Shown one piece after another: positions 34,708 to 43,500 of a DNA stretch of 64,000 nucleotides. The position numbers and the translations under genes were made by a program. How positions within the stretch are numbered: the stretch's first letter is position 1; each line of letters starts with the position of its first letter. The stretch is from DATJGR01 sp963812255 (GTDB lineage: Bacteria; Pseudomonadota; Gammaproteobacteria; Pseudomonadales; Azotimanducaceae): positions 1,674,001 through 1,738,000 of the forward strand of contig CAWEUM010000005.1 in the NCBI GenBank assembly GCA_963812255.1, written 5' to 3'. A model generated the notes under the pieces. The model was not told where the DNA came from. It saw nothing but the letters and a program-made list of their open reading frames with translations, and did not search any database.

Positions 34708-36565
34708 CCGGCAACTCGGGTTCAAACGCGTAAGGCGCGAGCGTCGCCTGCGCTTCCTGACGGTATTTGTGCCAGCGATTGCCGCCGTAGTAGGCAAGGC
34801 TCCCCGGTTCTGCATTGCCGTCGCCGTTGTAGTAGGACAGACAATCGCGTAGCGGGGCGGTTGCGATATCGGCCTCACGACAGTGCTTCGCGTACGCTTT
34901 CTCTCGGTCCCGCCGGACATCGACGGTGCGCGCGCTGCGATCCCGCATCGTTTCGAGCAACCACACGATGTATTCGCCATGTGCATCGATTGCGTCGGTG
35001 AAATTGAAGCTGCCGCCACCGCCCTGTGGTCCCGACACGATGAACAGGTTCGGAAATCCGTGGCTGTGCACGCCGAGAAACGTACTGGTGCCTTCCGAAC
35101 GCCACTTCTGCGTGAGGGTACGACCGTCGCGGCCGGTGATCATGTTGAACGTCGATGTCGCCATCCACTGAAAGCCGGTCGCGTAGATCAGCACATCCAA
35201 TGGATATTCAGTGCCACCGTGCACGACGCCCTTCGCATTGATCTGACGAACACCGACAGGGGCGGTGTCGACCAGATGAACATGAGGGAGATTGAAGGTC
35301 GGCAGAAATTCGTCGTGAAATGTCGGGCGCTTGCAGCCATACGGATAGTAGGGCTTCAATGCCGCGGCGGTTTTCGGATCCTTGACGATCGCATCCACGC
35401 GGGCGCGAATCTGCTCCATGATGCGGAAGTTGGAGTCGAGCTGCTTCTCGATCATCTCCTGCGGCGAGAGCGGCCGCGCGTGCTGCTTGCGTTCTTTGAA
35501 ATCCGCGACCCGGCCGGCGAGATAATCGTCGTTCGCCTGAATGGCGGTTCGGCCCGCCGAGATTTTCGCAAAGCGCGCGCGTCTGGCGCGCGCCCAGCCC
35601 GGTTCCCGCGCCCATGTACGTCGCTCGTCTTCGGTGGTGGCGCGTTGATCGCGCACATCGATCGACGAAGGCGTGCGTTGAAAAACGAACAGTTCACCCA
35701 CCGTTTTTGCGAGTTCGGGAATCGCCTGTACCGCCGTGGCGCCGGTGCCGATGATGCCAACGGTCTTGCCTTTCAGATCGATGTGGTAGTTCCAACGCGA
35801 GGTATGGAAGGCATCGCCTTCGAACGTCTCCATACCCTCGATGCGCGCCAGCTTCGGCGTCGTCAGGATCCCGTTGGCGAGAATCACGAACCGCGCCCGC
35901 ATCGCGTCGCCGCGATTCGTGGTGACGGTCCACCGACCCGACGCTTCGTCCCAAGTCGTGGCTTCGACCGTGGTGTGAAACAAGCAGTGTTCGTAGAAGC
36001 CGAACTGCTCGGCCATCGTCTGGCAGTACTCGAGAATCTCGAATCCCGACGCGAACTTCATCGTCGGCACATAGCCCATTTCCTCGAGCAGCGGCAGATA
36101 GCTGTAGGCTTCAACGTCGCAGGCAATGCCTGGATACCGATTCCAATACCAGGTACCGCCGACATCGCCACCCTTCTCGCAGAAACGCACGTCGGAAAAT
36201 CCGGCCTCGCGCAACTTGTGCCACAGCAGCAGGCCCGCGAAACCGGCGCCGACGACAAGAATCTCGCATTCGTCGGTCAACGCTTCTCGCGGAACCGGGT
36301 CCGCCGAGTACACATCGCTCAGATACTTTGCAAACGTGCCCTCCATCGCCATGTAGTCGGCGGCGCCCCGGCGCGCTTCCTTGAATGCACGGTACCTGGC
36401 TTGTTCCTCGGCATTGAAGGTTGCACCGGCCGGCAGTTGCGGCAGCGATTTGAGCGATTCGTCGGTGACGATCGAATAACCCTTGCCGGCAATCCGATCG
36501 GTCGCCTTGGCTGCGCGCGTATCGAAGATCTTCAGGCCACTCTCGGGATCGATGCGAATCGACAT
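34685..36565 (-). CDS. Flavin-containing Baeyer-Villiger monooxygenase (type I BVMO)
   Basis: 626 residues from ATG 36565, preceded by GAAGGTG; ATG 36583 is an alternative. FAD motif GAGFAG at 106-111, GGTWYWNRYPG, the fingerprint FEGDAFHTSRWN, and the NADP motif IGTGATA. The N-terminus is about 30 residues longer than in the other two BVMOs of the window, similar to 4-hydroxyacetophenone or steroid-type enzymes. Its likely role is ester or lactone formation from ketones; the substrate is unknown. An unknown helical protein gene lies upstream on the same strand. Confidence 0.93.
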   Translation of the reverse strand: MSIRIDPESGLKIFDTRAAKATDRIAGKGYSIVTDESLKSLPQLPAGATFNAEEQARYRAFKEARRGAADYMAMEGTFAKYLSDVYSADPVPREALTDECEILVVGAGFAGLLLWHKLREAGFSDVRFCEKGGDVGGTWYWNRYPGIACDVEAYSYLPLLEEMGYVPTMKFASGFEILEYCQTMAEQFGFYEHCLFHTTVEATTWDEASGRWTVTTNRGDAMRARFVILANGILTTPKLARIEGMETFEGDAFHTSRWNYHIDLKGKTVGIIGTGATAVQAIPELAKTVGELFVFQRTPSSIDVRDQRATTEDERRTWAREPGWARARRARFAKISAGRTAIQANDDYLAGRVADFKERKQHARPLSPQEMIEKQLDSNFRIMEQIRARVDAIVKDPKTAAALKPYYPYGCKRPTFHDEFLPTFNLPHVHLVDTAPVGVRQINAKGVVHGGTEYPLDVLIYATGFQWMATSTFNMITGRDGRTLTQKWRSEGTSTFLGVHSHGFPNLFIVSGPQGGGGSFNFTDAIDAHGEYIVWLLETMRDRSARTVDVRRDREKAYAKHCREADIATAPLRDCLSYYNGDGNAEPGSLAYYGGNRWHKYRQEAQATLAPYAFEPELPVKREAGG

Positions 36566-36616
36566 GTCACCTTCTCCGGCCATTGGCGGCCAACCAGTTT
36601 TGATACCCGAGGTCGG

Positions 36617-37123
36617 TCACGAGATCAAGTTGCTCAGGTATCGGGAGTTGGCCTCTTCGCAGCATGCGAGCGAGGCAAACCGCGCCGCCACGGCGCCTTC
36701 ACTGGCGGCCGCGAACTGCCGCATGTAGTCGGCTCCACCGAGCTCGCCATCCGCCTGAATGCGCAGCTGTTCGACGCGAGACCGACCCAGCATGATCGCA
36801 TCGTATCGCGCGTTCAGATCCGGAAAGCGACCGTTGAGCCGATCGATGCGCGCCGGCGCATCCGCATCCAGCGATTCGATGAACTCGGCGATCTCGTCTT
36901 CGCGCAGCGCGCACGCGAGCAGACCGGCGCGCTCGACGTGATCGTCGGTCTGTCGTGCCCACGCGCGGTAGCGATCGGCGGCCAGCCGCTCGAGCATCGC
37001 GATCAGCAACGGGATCTCGTCCTGAGCCAGGTCGGGCAACAGCGGCGCGAACGCTTCGACGATCGATGCGGGTTGGAGCATGGTGGCGGCTTCTGTGATT
37101 TTCGCCTGAGTATAGGGCACCAT
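36617..37123 (-). CDS. Hypothetical helical protein upstream of BVMO
   Basis: About 168 residues from the start at 37123 (MVPYTQA); starts at 37144 or 37081 (MLQPAS) are possible. Predicted mainly helical and acidic, with no signal peptide or transmembrane helix. The segment LLPDLAQDEIPLLIAMLERLAADRY and the late ADYMRQFAAASEGAVAARFASLACCEEA are the main features. I do not recognise the family. It lies about 50 bases upstream of the BVMO on the same strand, so it may be co-transcribed with it and could be a partner protein. Confidence 0.55.
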   Translation of the reverse strand: MVPYTQAKITEAATMLQPASIVEAFAPLLPDLAQDEIPLLIAMLERLAADRYRAWARQTDDHVERAGLLACALREDEIAEFIESLDADAPARIDRLNGRFPDLNARYDAIMLGRSRVEQLRIQADGELGGADYMRQFAAASEGAVAARFASLACCEEANSRYLSNLIS

Positions 37124-37192
37124 CGGGCCAATTCCCAACGGCACGGTTGAGGCGCGGATTCGATACGCGAACGGCGCTCGCAGGAGAGGGTG

Positions 37193-37444
37193 TCAGTCGA
37201 GCGTTAACTCCCCTTGGGGCCCGGTGCCGAGCTCGCCGCACTTGGCAAATTGCTTCGTCTGAATATTGCGACACTTTCCAGAGACCGCCGTTGCGGCGGG
37301 TACTGGCTCAGTTCCCGGGGTGCCGCATTTCGCGAACTTCTTGGTCTCGATGTTGCGGCATTTCGTGACAGCGGTGTGATGCGTCGCCGGGCATTTGACG
37401 AACTTCCGAGATTGAGCCCATCCGGATCCGAAATCTGCCCGCAA
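37193..37444 (-). CDS. Small protein with duplicated cysteine-knuckle motif
   Basis: An 83-codon frame with a TTG start; the exact start is uncertain. It contains two near-identical blocks, KCRNIETKKFAKCGTPGT and KCRNIQTKQFAKCGELGT, and a weaker third, RKFVKCP. Each block has two cysteines 11 residues apart, which suggests small metal-binding or disulfide-stabilised knuckles. The segment between them is proline- and alanine-rich. I do not know a function. The repeat at protein level with synonymous differences in DNA supports real coding. Confidence 0.45.
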   Translation of the reverse strand: MRADFGSGWAQSRKFVKCPATHHTAVTKCRNIETKKFAKCGTPGTEPVPAATAVSGKCRNIQTKQFAKCGELGTGPQGELTLD

Positions 37445-37583
37445 GCCGCGTGAACCCCAGAGTCAGAGTGTCTGACCGGGGCTCACGGGCGAAATTCCCG
37501 TCCACTGTGGGAATAACTGCGCAACAATCCGCCGCGAATCGGCCGACAATCGGTCGCAGAGACACCGTCGCGCAGGCCGCACC

Positions 37584-38915
37584 ATGTCCATCAAGCATGC
37601 ACTCGTGGTCGATGATTCCAGATCGGCCCAGTTCGCGCTGAAGAAGCAGTTGGAATTGCACGATCTGGTCGTGGTGCTGGCGGATTCTGGAGAGGAGGCG
37701 CTGGAACTCCTCAAACACCAGACCGTCGATGTCATCTTCATGGATCACACGATGCCCGGTATGGACGGCCTCCAGGCGCTCGAAGCCATCAAACGCAATC
37801 CGCGCACCGCAATGATCCCGGTGATGATGTACACGACGATGGAAGGTGAAGTGTACGTGGGTCAGGCACGCGCGCTCGGCGGCATCGGCGTGCTGCCAAA
37901 GGAAGTGCATCCCCAGGTGCTGTTCGACATGCTGCTGAAACTGGGCCTCGTCAAAGACAAGCGCACGCCCGCGACGGCTACCCCAACGGTTGCGATACCC
38001 GATTGGAGTGTGCCGCAGCGACGCGCAACCGACCCGCACGCGGACGGGGAAGGACGGACCGAGCCACCCGGTTTCGCGCTCGCCTCGCTGGTCACTCGCA
38101 TCATCGACGACCAAGCGGCGCTGCGCGAAGAACTGCGCGAGGAACGCGCACGACTCGCCCGCGGCGTCGCCGCCGAAGTAATCGAGGCACAGCAGTCGGC
38201 GCATCCGCCGGAACCGCCGCTATCGTCATCGCCAACATCCAGAATCTGGATCGGCCTCACTGCGTTCTTTACCGCCACGACGTTGATCTTTGCTCTGCTG
38301 GGTTTGGAGATCGCACGCTCGAGCAAAGCGCCGGCACCGGCGGTCGATGTCCCGTCTCAGCAGACGAAGCTGGACGAGCTCGAAGGTGCGGCTCGCGCCG
38401 AGCAGTCGCAAGCACAGATGCGCTATCTCGCGGGCATCGATGCGCTGCAATGGGCGCTCAATCAAGACCCGGGGTCGCCGTTCGACGAGTTGCCGTTCAA
38501 CGACGCGCGTGCGGTGGAGGTGCGCGGTCTGCTCGAACGTCTGGTGGCGCTGAATTTTCGCGGCCGCGTGCGCATCGAGTCCCACCTCGGCGAGTTCTGC
38601 CTCGTCGGCGACGATGCCGCCAGTTACCGGCTCGCCCCGGCGGATCTGCCGGTCGAAGCCTGCTCCTATGTTGGTCACCCGCTCGACGACTCGGCTTTCG
38701 TCGCCGATCGTCAGTCGTTGGGCTTCGCGGAGTTTTTGAAGGACTCACCTCTGATGAATGGCTCGGGCATCGTTGTGCAACTCGTCGCGTACGACCGCGC
38801 GCACTCGTTGCGGCGAGTACCGTTTCCGTCCGATGTGAGCGTTTCGGGGGACTGGAATCGCATCGCGGAGCGCAATAATCGGCTCGAGTTCTCGCTGATT
38901 CCGACGAGCGACTGA
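37584..38915 (+). CDS. Receiver domain fused to a membrane-anchored extracytoplasmic domain
   Basis: A 443-residue protein. The receiver is at 1-130, with acidic pair Asp10/Asp11, phospho-accepting Asp54 in IFMDHTMPGMDG, the switch threonine in MMYTTMEG and Lys in VLPKEVHP. A charged helix (RIIDDQAALREELREERARLARG) that may form a coiled coil follows. One transmembrane helix lies at about 221-245. The C-terminal 190 residues should be outside the cytoplasm and contain two cysteines. Phosphorylation inside could be conveyed to the other side. There is no HTH, kinase or GGDEF output. No partner kinase is adjacent. Confidence 0.82.
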   Translation: MSIKHALVVDDSRSAQFALKKQLELHDLVVVLADSGEEALELLKHQTVDVIFMDHTMPGMDGLQALEAIKRNPRTAMIPVMMYTTMEGEVYVGQARALGGIGVLPKEVHPQVLFDMLLKLGLVKDKRTPATATPTVAIPDWSVPQRRATDPHADGEGRTEPPGFALASLVTRIIDDQAALREELREERARLARGVAAEVIEAQQSAHPPEPPLSSSPTSRIWIGLTAFFTATTLIFALLGLEIARSSKAPAPAVDVPSQQTKLDELEGAARAEQSQAQMRYLAGIDALQWALNQDPGSPFDELPFNDARAVEVRGLLERLVALNFRGRVRIESHLGEFCLVGDDAASYRLAPADLPVEACSYVGHPLDDSAFVADRQSLGFAEFLKDSPLMNGSGIVVQLVAYDRAHSLRRVPFPSDVSVSGDWNRIAERNNRLEFSLIPTSD

Positions 38916-39003
38916 TGTAGTGCGCCACATATCTTGGTGCATTTGGAGTTCGCGAGGCGCTGGCTGTGTTGCACGCCTTGTGAGCTTTAGTGCTGAGGTG
39001 TCA

Positions 39004-39133
39004 CGCGATGGAGTTGACGGTTGCGGCGGAGGATCGGTACGCCGGACACGCCATGAACCCATCCCTGGGGGCTCGCGTTGCGCCATCCCTGGCGCAACAC
39101 GGTCCGGCCTACCGATCCTCCGCCACAACCGTC
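39004..39133. repeat. Long inverted repeat with internal hairpin (copy 2)
   Basis: Outer arms at 39016-39037 and 39112-39133 pair at 21 of 22 positions. Between them, 39077-39084 and 39091-39098 form a perfect 8-bp hairpin, GTTGCGCC/GGCGCAAC. The outer sequence 39004-39031 recurs inverted at 15535-15562. The interior is similar, in reverse orientation, to the next copy at 39245-39356. Confidence 0.8.
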
Positions 39134-39244
39134 ATTCGAGCGCGCGCTTCGGTCGTATGGGGACGGTGCTATGCGAATGTCGGCGTCATGCTGGCAACAC
39201 GTACATCTTGCAACCCGTTCGGCGGAGGGGTGGACCGCGACAGA

Positions 39245-39356
39245 GGTGGAGTGGGCGGTTGTCTGCGCCGGCTCGTGTTGCGCCTGGATGGCGCAACACG
39301 AGCCCCCAGGGACGGGTCTTACAGCGTGTCCGGCGCGAACAACTGCCCACTCCGCC
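39245..39356. repeat. Long inverted repeat with internal hairpin (copy 3)
   Basis: Outer arms 39245-39262 and 39339-39356 pair at 16 of 18 positions. The inner arms 39270-39284 and 39290-39304 are a perfect 15-bp inverted repeat with a 5-base loop. Read on the other strand, this element aligns with copy 2, including the CGCCGGACACG and CCCTGGGGGCTCG stretches. The two copies are therefore in opposite orientation, about 110 bases apart. Confidence 0.8.
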
Positions 39357-39389
39357 GGAGTTCAACTCCACGCGCGAAGTACCAACGGC

Positions 39390-40535
39390 TCACATCAGAC
39401 CGTTCAACCGGTTCAGATTTGCGAAGCGCGCTGGATCGAGATCGCGATCCAACAGCGCTGGATGATCCACTTCGTATCGATGCGCACGATAAATGCTCAC
39501 CGTGATCTCGCCGCGACGGTTGTTGTTGACGAACGGGTTGATCCACTCCCACACCACTTCGTGCGCGCGCGTCACTTCGAACAACCGTCCGCTGGTGCCC
39601 TCGCAGATCAACACATTGCCAGAGCTCAATCGCGACGCACCCGAGATGTGTCCGCTGTAGAACTGCTGCGACGGAATGCCACGGTAGTGCCAGACGATGT
39701 CACCGGTTTTCGGATCCACCTCAATCACGCGCGAACCGTCATCGCCGTTGTCGAATATCTGAATGTTGCCGTTTGCAATCCAGGTCGTATGGTGCTGGCC
39801 CAACGACTGGCTGAACTTGAACGTCAGCTCGCCTGATGTTCCGTCAATCACCACAACCCGATTGTTGCTGCGTGCCGAAACGACGATATCGCCCGCAGGG
39901 TTCACGTCAATCCCGTTCACGTGCGTCCACTCCCAGCGCCGCCGCGTCGGTCCGATGGGATCTTTCACCGGATCGAACAGCTTCCAGGTATGAATCCGGC
40001 GTACTTCGTTCTGATTGGCATCGATTTCGACGAGATCATCGCCAATCAGGCGTGGCAACCGCTCGCGCGGCATCTTGTAGCCACCGCGTACCTTCTTGTG
40101 CAGCTCTGCTGAAAGCTCCACCCACTCGGGCACCAGCGTGTTGCCGTTGGGCAGGCGATAGAAGTCGTGATGCTGGAAACGGTTTTCGTACTCCCAAACG
40201 ACATTGCCGTCCCAGTCCACTTCGGCGAGCGTGGTGTGATAGCCGCCCAATCGCGTCACGTGCTGCTCGAATGGCGGTGGCGGCTTCGTCGGCTCGTCGG
40301 CCGGCGGTTGCGGCAAATTCACATCGGAACCCGTCATCAACAGGTTGCCATTGTCCAGGAGCCGTCCGTAGCCGGGTTTTATATGACCGAATTTCCAGCG
40401 CTGCACCACGCGGCCAGCCATGTCGATCAGATAGCAGCAGGTGTCGCCGTGCGGGGTGAGCAAGGTATAGCCTTTCGTGGACAGCCCCGGACGGTGAAAC
40501 GTCAGTCCGGTCGGACGGTTGACGGACCAACCCAC
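39390..40535 (-). CDS. Aryl-sulfate sulfotransferase-like (ASST) beta-propeller protein
   Basis: A 381-residue protein with repeated beta-propeller blades: GYTLLTPHGDTCCYLIDMAGRVVQRW, YHTTLAEVDWDGNVVWEYE, DDLVEIDANQNEVRRIHTW, HVNGIDVNPAGDIVVSARSNNRVVVID, VIEVDPKTGDIVWHYRG. These patterns are typical of the arylsulfotransferase (ASST) family. Several histidines (HHDF, QHHTTW) may line the active centre. No signal peptide is visible, unlike periplasmic AssT, so function may differ. It lies downstream of the phosphotransferase and BVMO on the same strand and may form an operon with them. Confidence 0.8.
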   Translation of the reverse strand: MGWSVNRPTGLTFHRPGLSTKGYTLLTPHGDTCCYLIDMAGRVVQRWKFGHIKPGYGRLLDNGNLLMTGSDVNLPQPPADEPTKPPPPFEQHVTRLGGYHTTLAEVDWDGNVVWEYENRFQHHDFYRLPNGNTLVPEWVELSAELHKKVRGGYKMPRERLPRLIGDDLVEIDANQNEVRRIHTWKLFDPVKDPIGPTRRRWEWTHVNGIDVNPAGDIVVSARSNNRVVVIDGTSGELTFKFSQSLGQHHTTWIANGNIQIFDNGDDGSRVIEVDPKTGDIVWHYRGIPSQQFYSGHISGASRLSSGNVLICEGTSGRLFEVTRAHEVVWEWINPFVNNNRRGEITVSIYRAHRYEVDHPALLDRDLDPARFANLNRLNGLM

Positions 40536-40648
40536 TATGTCGCCTTCCTACCCAGCACGAAGTCTTCCTGTACCGCCGTCGCTAGAACGATACCGCAAAT
40601 CGCGAAACCCACCATCTCGGCAGACGCACCGTCGCCGGCTGCCCCACC

Positions 40649-41521
40649 TCAGCCGTGTCGAACGACCTCCAATGCGCGCTCGAAGCCGGGTCCATCGACA
40701 CCGGCGAGAAAGCCAACCAAGCACATCTTCCCCAACACGTAGAGCATCTCGGATCCACCGGGCTTCAATCGCGCCTCCATGACGGCCGCTCCGAACTCGG
40801 CCGGAGTCGGCGCACTCAACTCCGTGATCGGCGTCGGTGGAGGCAATCCGGCGGCGCCACCGAAGATCAAACCCGCATAGAACAGACGGGTGAGCTGCGT
40901 CATCAACACCAGGCGCGCACGAATCAACGAATCCGGCGCGTGACCCAGCCATGCGCCCAGCAGAATCTCTGACAAGTCAGCCGAAGCGCACGACTCATGC
41001 GTCAGAATCGCGATGTCGACGAGCGGGTCGTTGCGAAATGACGTTTCCCAGTCGATCAGCCACAAGCGCTCCCCGTCGAAAAGTATGTTGCGCGGATTCG
41101 GATCATTGTGACTGGAGACAAGCGCCGAAGCGTCCCATCGGTAGGCCTCACGGATACGCTCGAACGCAGCCTGATGCGGATCCAGTAGGCCGGCGGCGAA
41201 CAGGCCCGACGAGCGCAGCATCTGCAGCATATGCGCGAGGATGACCGGATAGTCGCCTCTTTCCGGAAACGCAGGGGTTTGCTGCAGTCGCGCCAGCAGG
41301 TCACCGAGCGCGCGCGCCAGCGCTTGGGGCCCGCCTGGAAACGCCTGCAGCGGACGCTGCAGGACGAAATCCATGATCGCCACTCCCGCCTCCGCATCGG
41401 TGTGGCGCAGAGGCGGCGCAATGCCCGCATCCGCCGCCACGCGCATGCACGCGTACGCCTGCACGATATCGGCGAGGCTCCGCTGCGGCGATGCGATCGA
41501 CGCCGACACGGCGTCTCGCAT
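40649..41521 (-). CDS. Aminoglycoside/choline phosphotransferase-family protein, short N-lobe
   Basis: A 290-residue kinase-like protein. The Brenner motif SSHNDPNPRNILFDG holds the catalytic Asp and metal-binding Asn, and LIDWETS is the metal-binding aspartate motif. The N-terminal lobe is short: the frame starts only about 135 residues before the Brenner motif, with no glycine-rich loop or VAIK-like lysine. A TAG stop lies three codons upstream in the same frame. Either the true start is this ATG or the N-terminus was lost by mutation. It lies between the BVMO and ASST genes on the same strand. Small-molecule phosphorylation is the family role. Confidence 0.75.
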   Translation of the reverse strand: MRDAVSASIASPQRSLADIVQAYACMRVAADAGIAPPLRHTDAEAGVAIMDFVLQRPLQAFPGGPQALARALGDLLARLQQTPAFPERGDYPVILAHMLQMLRSSGLFAAGLLDPHQAAFERIREAYRWDASALVSSHNDPNPRNILFDGERLWLIDWETSFRNDPLVDIAILTHESCASADLSEILLGAWLGHAPDSLIRARLVLMTQLTRLFYAGLIFGGAAGLPPPTPITELSAPTPAEFGAAVMEARLKPGGSEMLYVLGKMCLVGFLAGVDGPGFERALEVVRHG

Positions 41522-41696
41522 GACAAACTATCTCTTGGCAGCCAGCAAAAACCATCCGCAGGAGGACCTGCCGCTGCGGATCGACACCGTGTACGACGAA
41601 CAGCGCGGCCGGCTCAGGATCATCATCACCGGCAGCTTCGCGGCGACATCCTATCTGCTGCTGCTCGTTTCGTTGCGCCTGGAGCAGCCGTAGTGT

Positions 41697-43421
41697 CTAC
41701 GAGCCCAATTTGAAGTTCTGCTGCATGCGCGCTCGAACAGCACCCTGGTGCTCGAAGTACTGCCTGAATCCACCGTTGTAGTTACCGTCCTGGCGGCGCT
41801 GCGATTCACCTTCGAAATTGTAGTAGCCGGGTGTGCAGTCTTCGTTTCGCGACGTCTTGCCGCGATGCGCAATCACCTCGTCCACCCACCATTGCTCTGC
41901 GGCATCTGTCGGATCGATGGTGCGATAGCCCTTGCTTCGCACGTAGTCGATGCAGGCGGCGATATGGTCACCCTGCGTCTGCAGCATGTCGGTCAAATTG
42001 AACTGAAACGACGCCTGGTAGCCGCCCATGATGAACAGGTTGGGAAATCCACTGGTGTGAATACCGAGCAATGTCCTGATCCCGTCGCGATACTTTTCCG
42101 TTAGATCGAGACCGCCCGCGCCGACGATCCTGTTATAGATGCCGGTCTTCTGCACTTCGAAGCCGGTGGCGTAAATCAACAGATCAAGCGTGTACTGCTT
42201 GCCGTCGACCACCGGACCGAGTTCGTTGATCTCGGTGACACCTTTACCGTGCGTATCCACCAGATGCACTGAGGGGCGGTTGAACGTCGGCAGATAGTCG
42301 TTGTGAAAGCATGGCCGCTTGCACATGAACATGTACCACGGCTTCAGCGATTCGGCCGTGGCTTTGTCGTGTACCTCGGCTTCGATGCGCGCGTGGATGC
42401 GCATCATGTAGTCGATGTTGCCGCGCTCCTGGCGTTGGATCTTCTGTTCGCGCGTCTCGGCCGCGAAGCGGGCCTTCTGCTCATCGCTGAGTTGCGGTTC
42501 CGCGAGCGCACGCGCGCGGCGCTTCGACTGCCACCCCGGCTTGCGGCTGGCAGCCCACTCGGGATCGGTCGGCCAGTCGTCGCGTATGTCGATCGATGAA
42601 GGCGTACGTTGGAATACGTACAACTCCCTGGCGTTTTCTCCCAGCGCGGGCACCGCCTGCACCGCGGTTGCGCCGGTACCGATGATGCCGACGACCTTGT
42701 CCTTCAGATTCGACAGATCCGCGCCGGTGTAGTCGTAGTCCCAGCGTGATGTGTGGAACGAATGCCCGGCGAACGTCGCCATGCCCGAGATGCGCGACAG
42801 CTTGGGCTTCGATAGCGTGCCGTTGGCACAGATTACAAACTGCGCGCGCATGTGATCGCCGCGATCGGTATCGATGTGCCACAGCTGTTCCGCTTCGTTC
42901 CACACCGTCGTGGTGACCGTCGTTTGAAACACGGCCAACTCGTACAGGTCGTAGCGCCGCGCGATCGCCTGACAATGCGCGAATATCTCCGGTCCCCGCG
43001 AATAGTGATGTTTGGGCACGTAGCGCATTTCGTCGAGCAGCGGCAGATAGTCGTACGACACTACGTCGCAGGCGGCGCCTGGATAGCGGTTCCAGTACCA
43101 TGTGCCACCGACGTCGGCCCCGCGCTCGACAATGCGGATGCTCGCAATGCCTTTCTCGCGCAACCGTGCCGAGGTCAACAGTGCAGAGAAACCGCCACCG
43201 ATGAACAGCACCTCGACGGTGTCGTGAATCGGCTCACGCGGTTCGACTTCGCCGCCGTACGGGTCGCTTTCGTAGCGAGCCAGTTCGCCGGTCAACTCGG
43301 ACGTGAATTGCTGCGTGCCCTCCGGCCGATAGTCGAGGCGCAGGTCGCGCTCACGCGCGAATCTCTCTTTGATGTCCGCGTAATAGGCATCGGAATGCCG
43401 CATTTTTGCCATGCTATTCAT
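41697..43421 (-). CDS. Flavin-containing Baeyer-Villiger monooxygenase (type I BVMO)
   Basis: A 574-residue enzyme, paralogous to those at 379 and 34685. FAD motif GGGFSA at about 75-80, GGTWYWNRYPGAACD, the fingerprint FAGHSFHTSRWDYDYTG and the NADP motif IGTGATA. The closest layout is to cyclohexanone/cyclopentadecanone-type BVMOs and to the BVMO at 379. The start is uncertain, because ATG 43421 and ATG 43412 lack clear binding sites. The phosphotransferase and ASST genes follow on the same strand. The substrate is not inferable. Confidence 0.93.
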   Translation of the reverse strand: MNSMAKMRHSDAYYADIKERFARERDLRLDYRPEGTQQFTSELTGELARYESDPYGGEVEPREPIHDTVEVLFIGGGFSALLTSARLREKGIASIRIVERGADVGGTWYWNRYPGAACDVVSYDYLPLLDEMRYVPKHHYSRGPEIFAHCQAIARRYDLYELAVFQTTVTTTVWNEAEQLWHIDTDRGDHMRAQFVICANGTLSKPKLSRISGMATFAGHSFHTSRWDYDYTGADLSNLKDKVVGIIGTGATAVQAVPALGENARELYVFQRTPSSIDIRDDWPTDPEWAASRKPGWQSKRRARALAEPQLSDEQKARFAAETREQKIQRQERGNIDYMMRIHARIEAEVHDKATAESLKPWYMFMCKRPCFHNDYLPTFNRPSVHLVDTHGKGVTEINELGPVVDGKQYTLDLLIYATGFEVQKTGIYNRIVGAGGLDLTEKYRDGIRTLLGIHTSGFPNLFIMGGYQASFQFNLTDMLQTQGDHIAACIDYVRSKGYRTIDPTDAAEQWWVDEVIAHRGKTSRNEDCTPGYYNFEGESQRRQDGNYNGGFRQYFEHQGAVRARMQQNFKLGS

Positions 43422-43500
43422 CCATCACTGACGGGCCGGCCGAGCGAACCCGGCACATCGTGAGACGATACGGGCAATCGAGCAACGTGACCATCCCCTG

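Larger units (their letters stand above)
38916..39389. other. Gene-free stretch occupied by repeat copies 2 and 3
   Basis: 474 bases between convergent genes. Nearly all the structure is due to the two inverted-repeat elements. No plausible protein is encoded. The hairpins may also serve as transcription terminators for the flanking genes. Confidence 0.6.

Noticed and set aside
37308..38204. A 298-codon minus-strand frame across the receiver protein gene
   Set aside because: It lies antiparallel to a clear receiver domain, with no recognisable motifs of its own.
41520..41693. A plus-strand 57-codon frame (MTNYLLAASKN...) overlapping the phosphotransferase start
   Set aside because: It has no ribosome binding site, its ATG overlaps the start codon of the opposite gene, and its third-position bias is shared with the minus frame, so strand choice is not supported.
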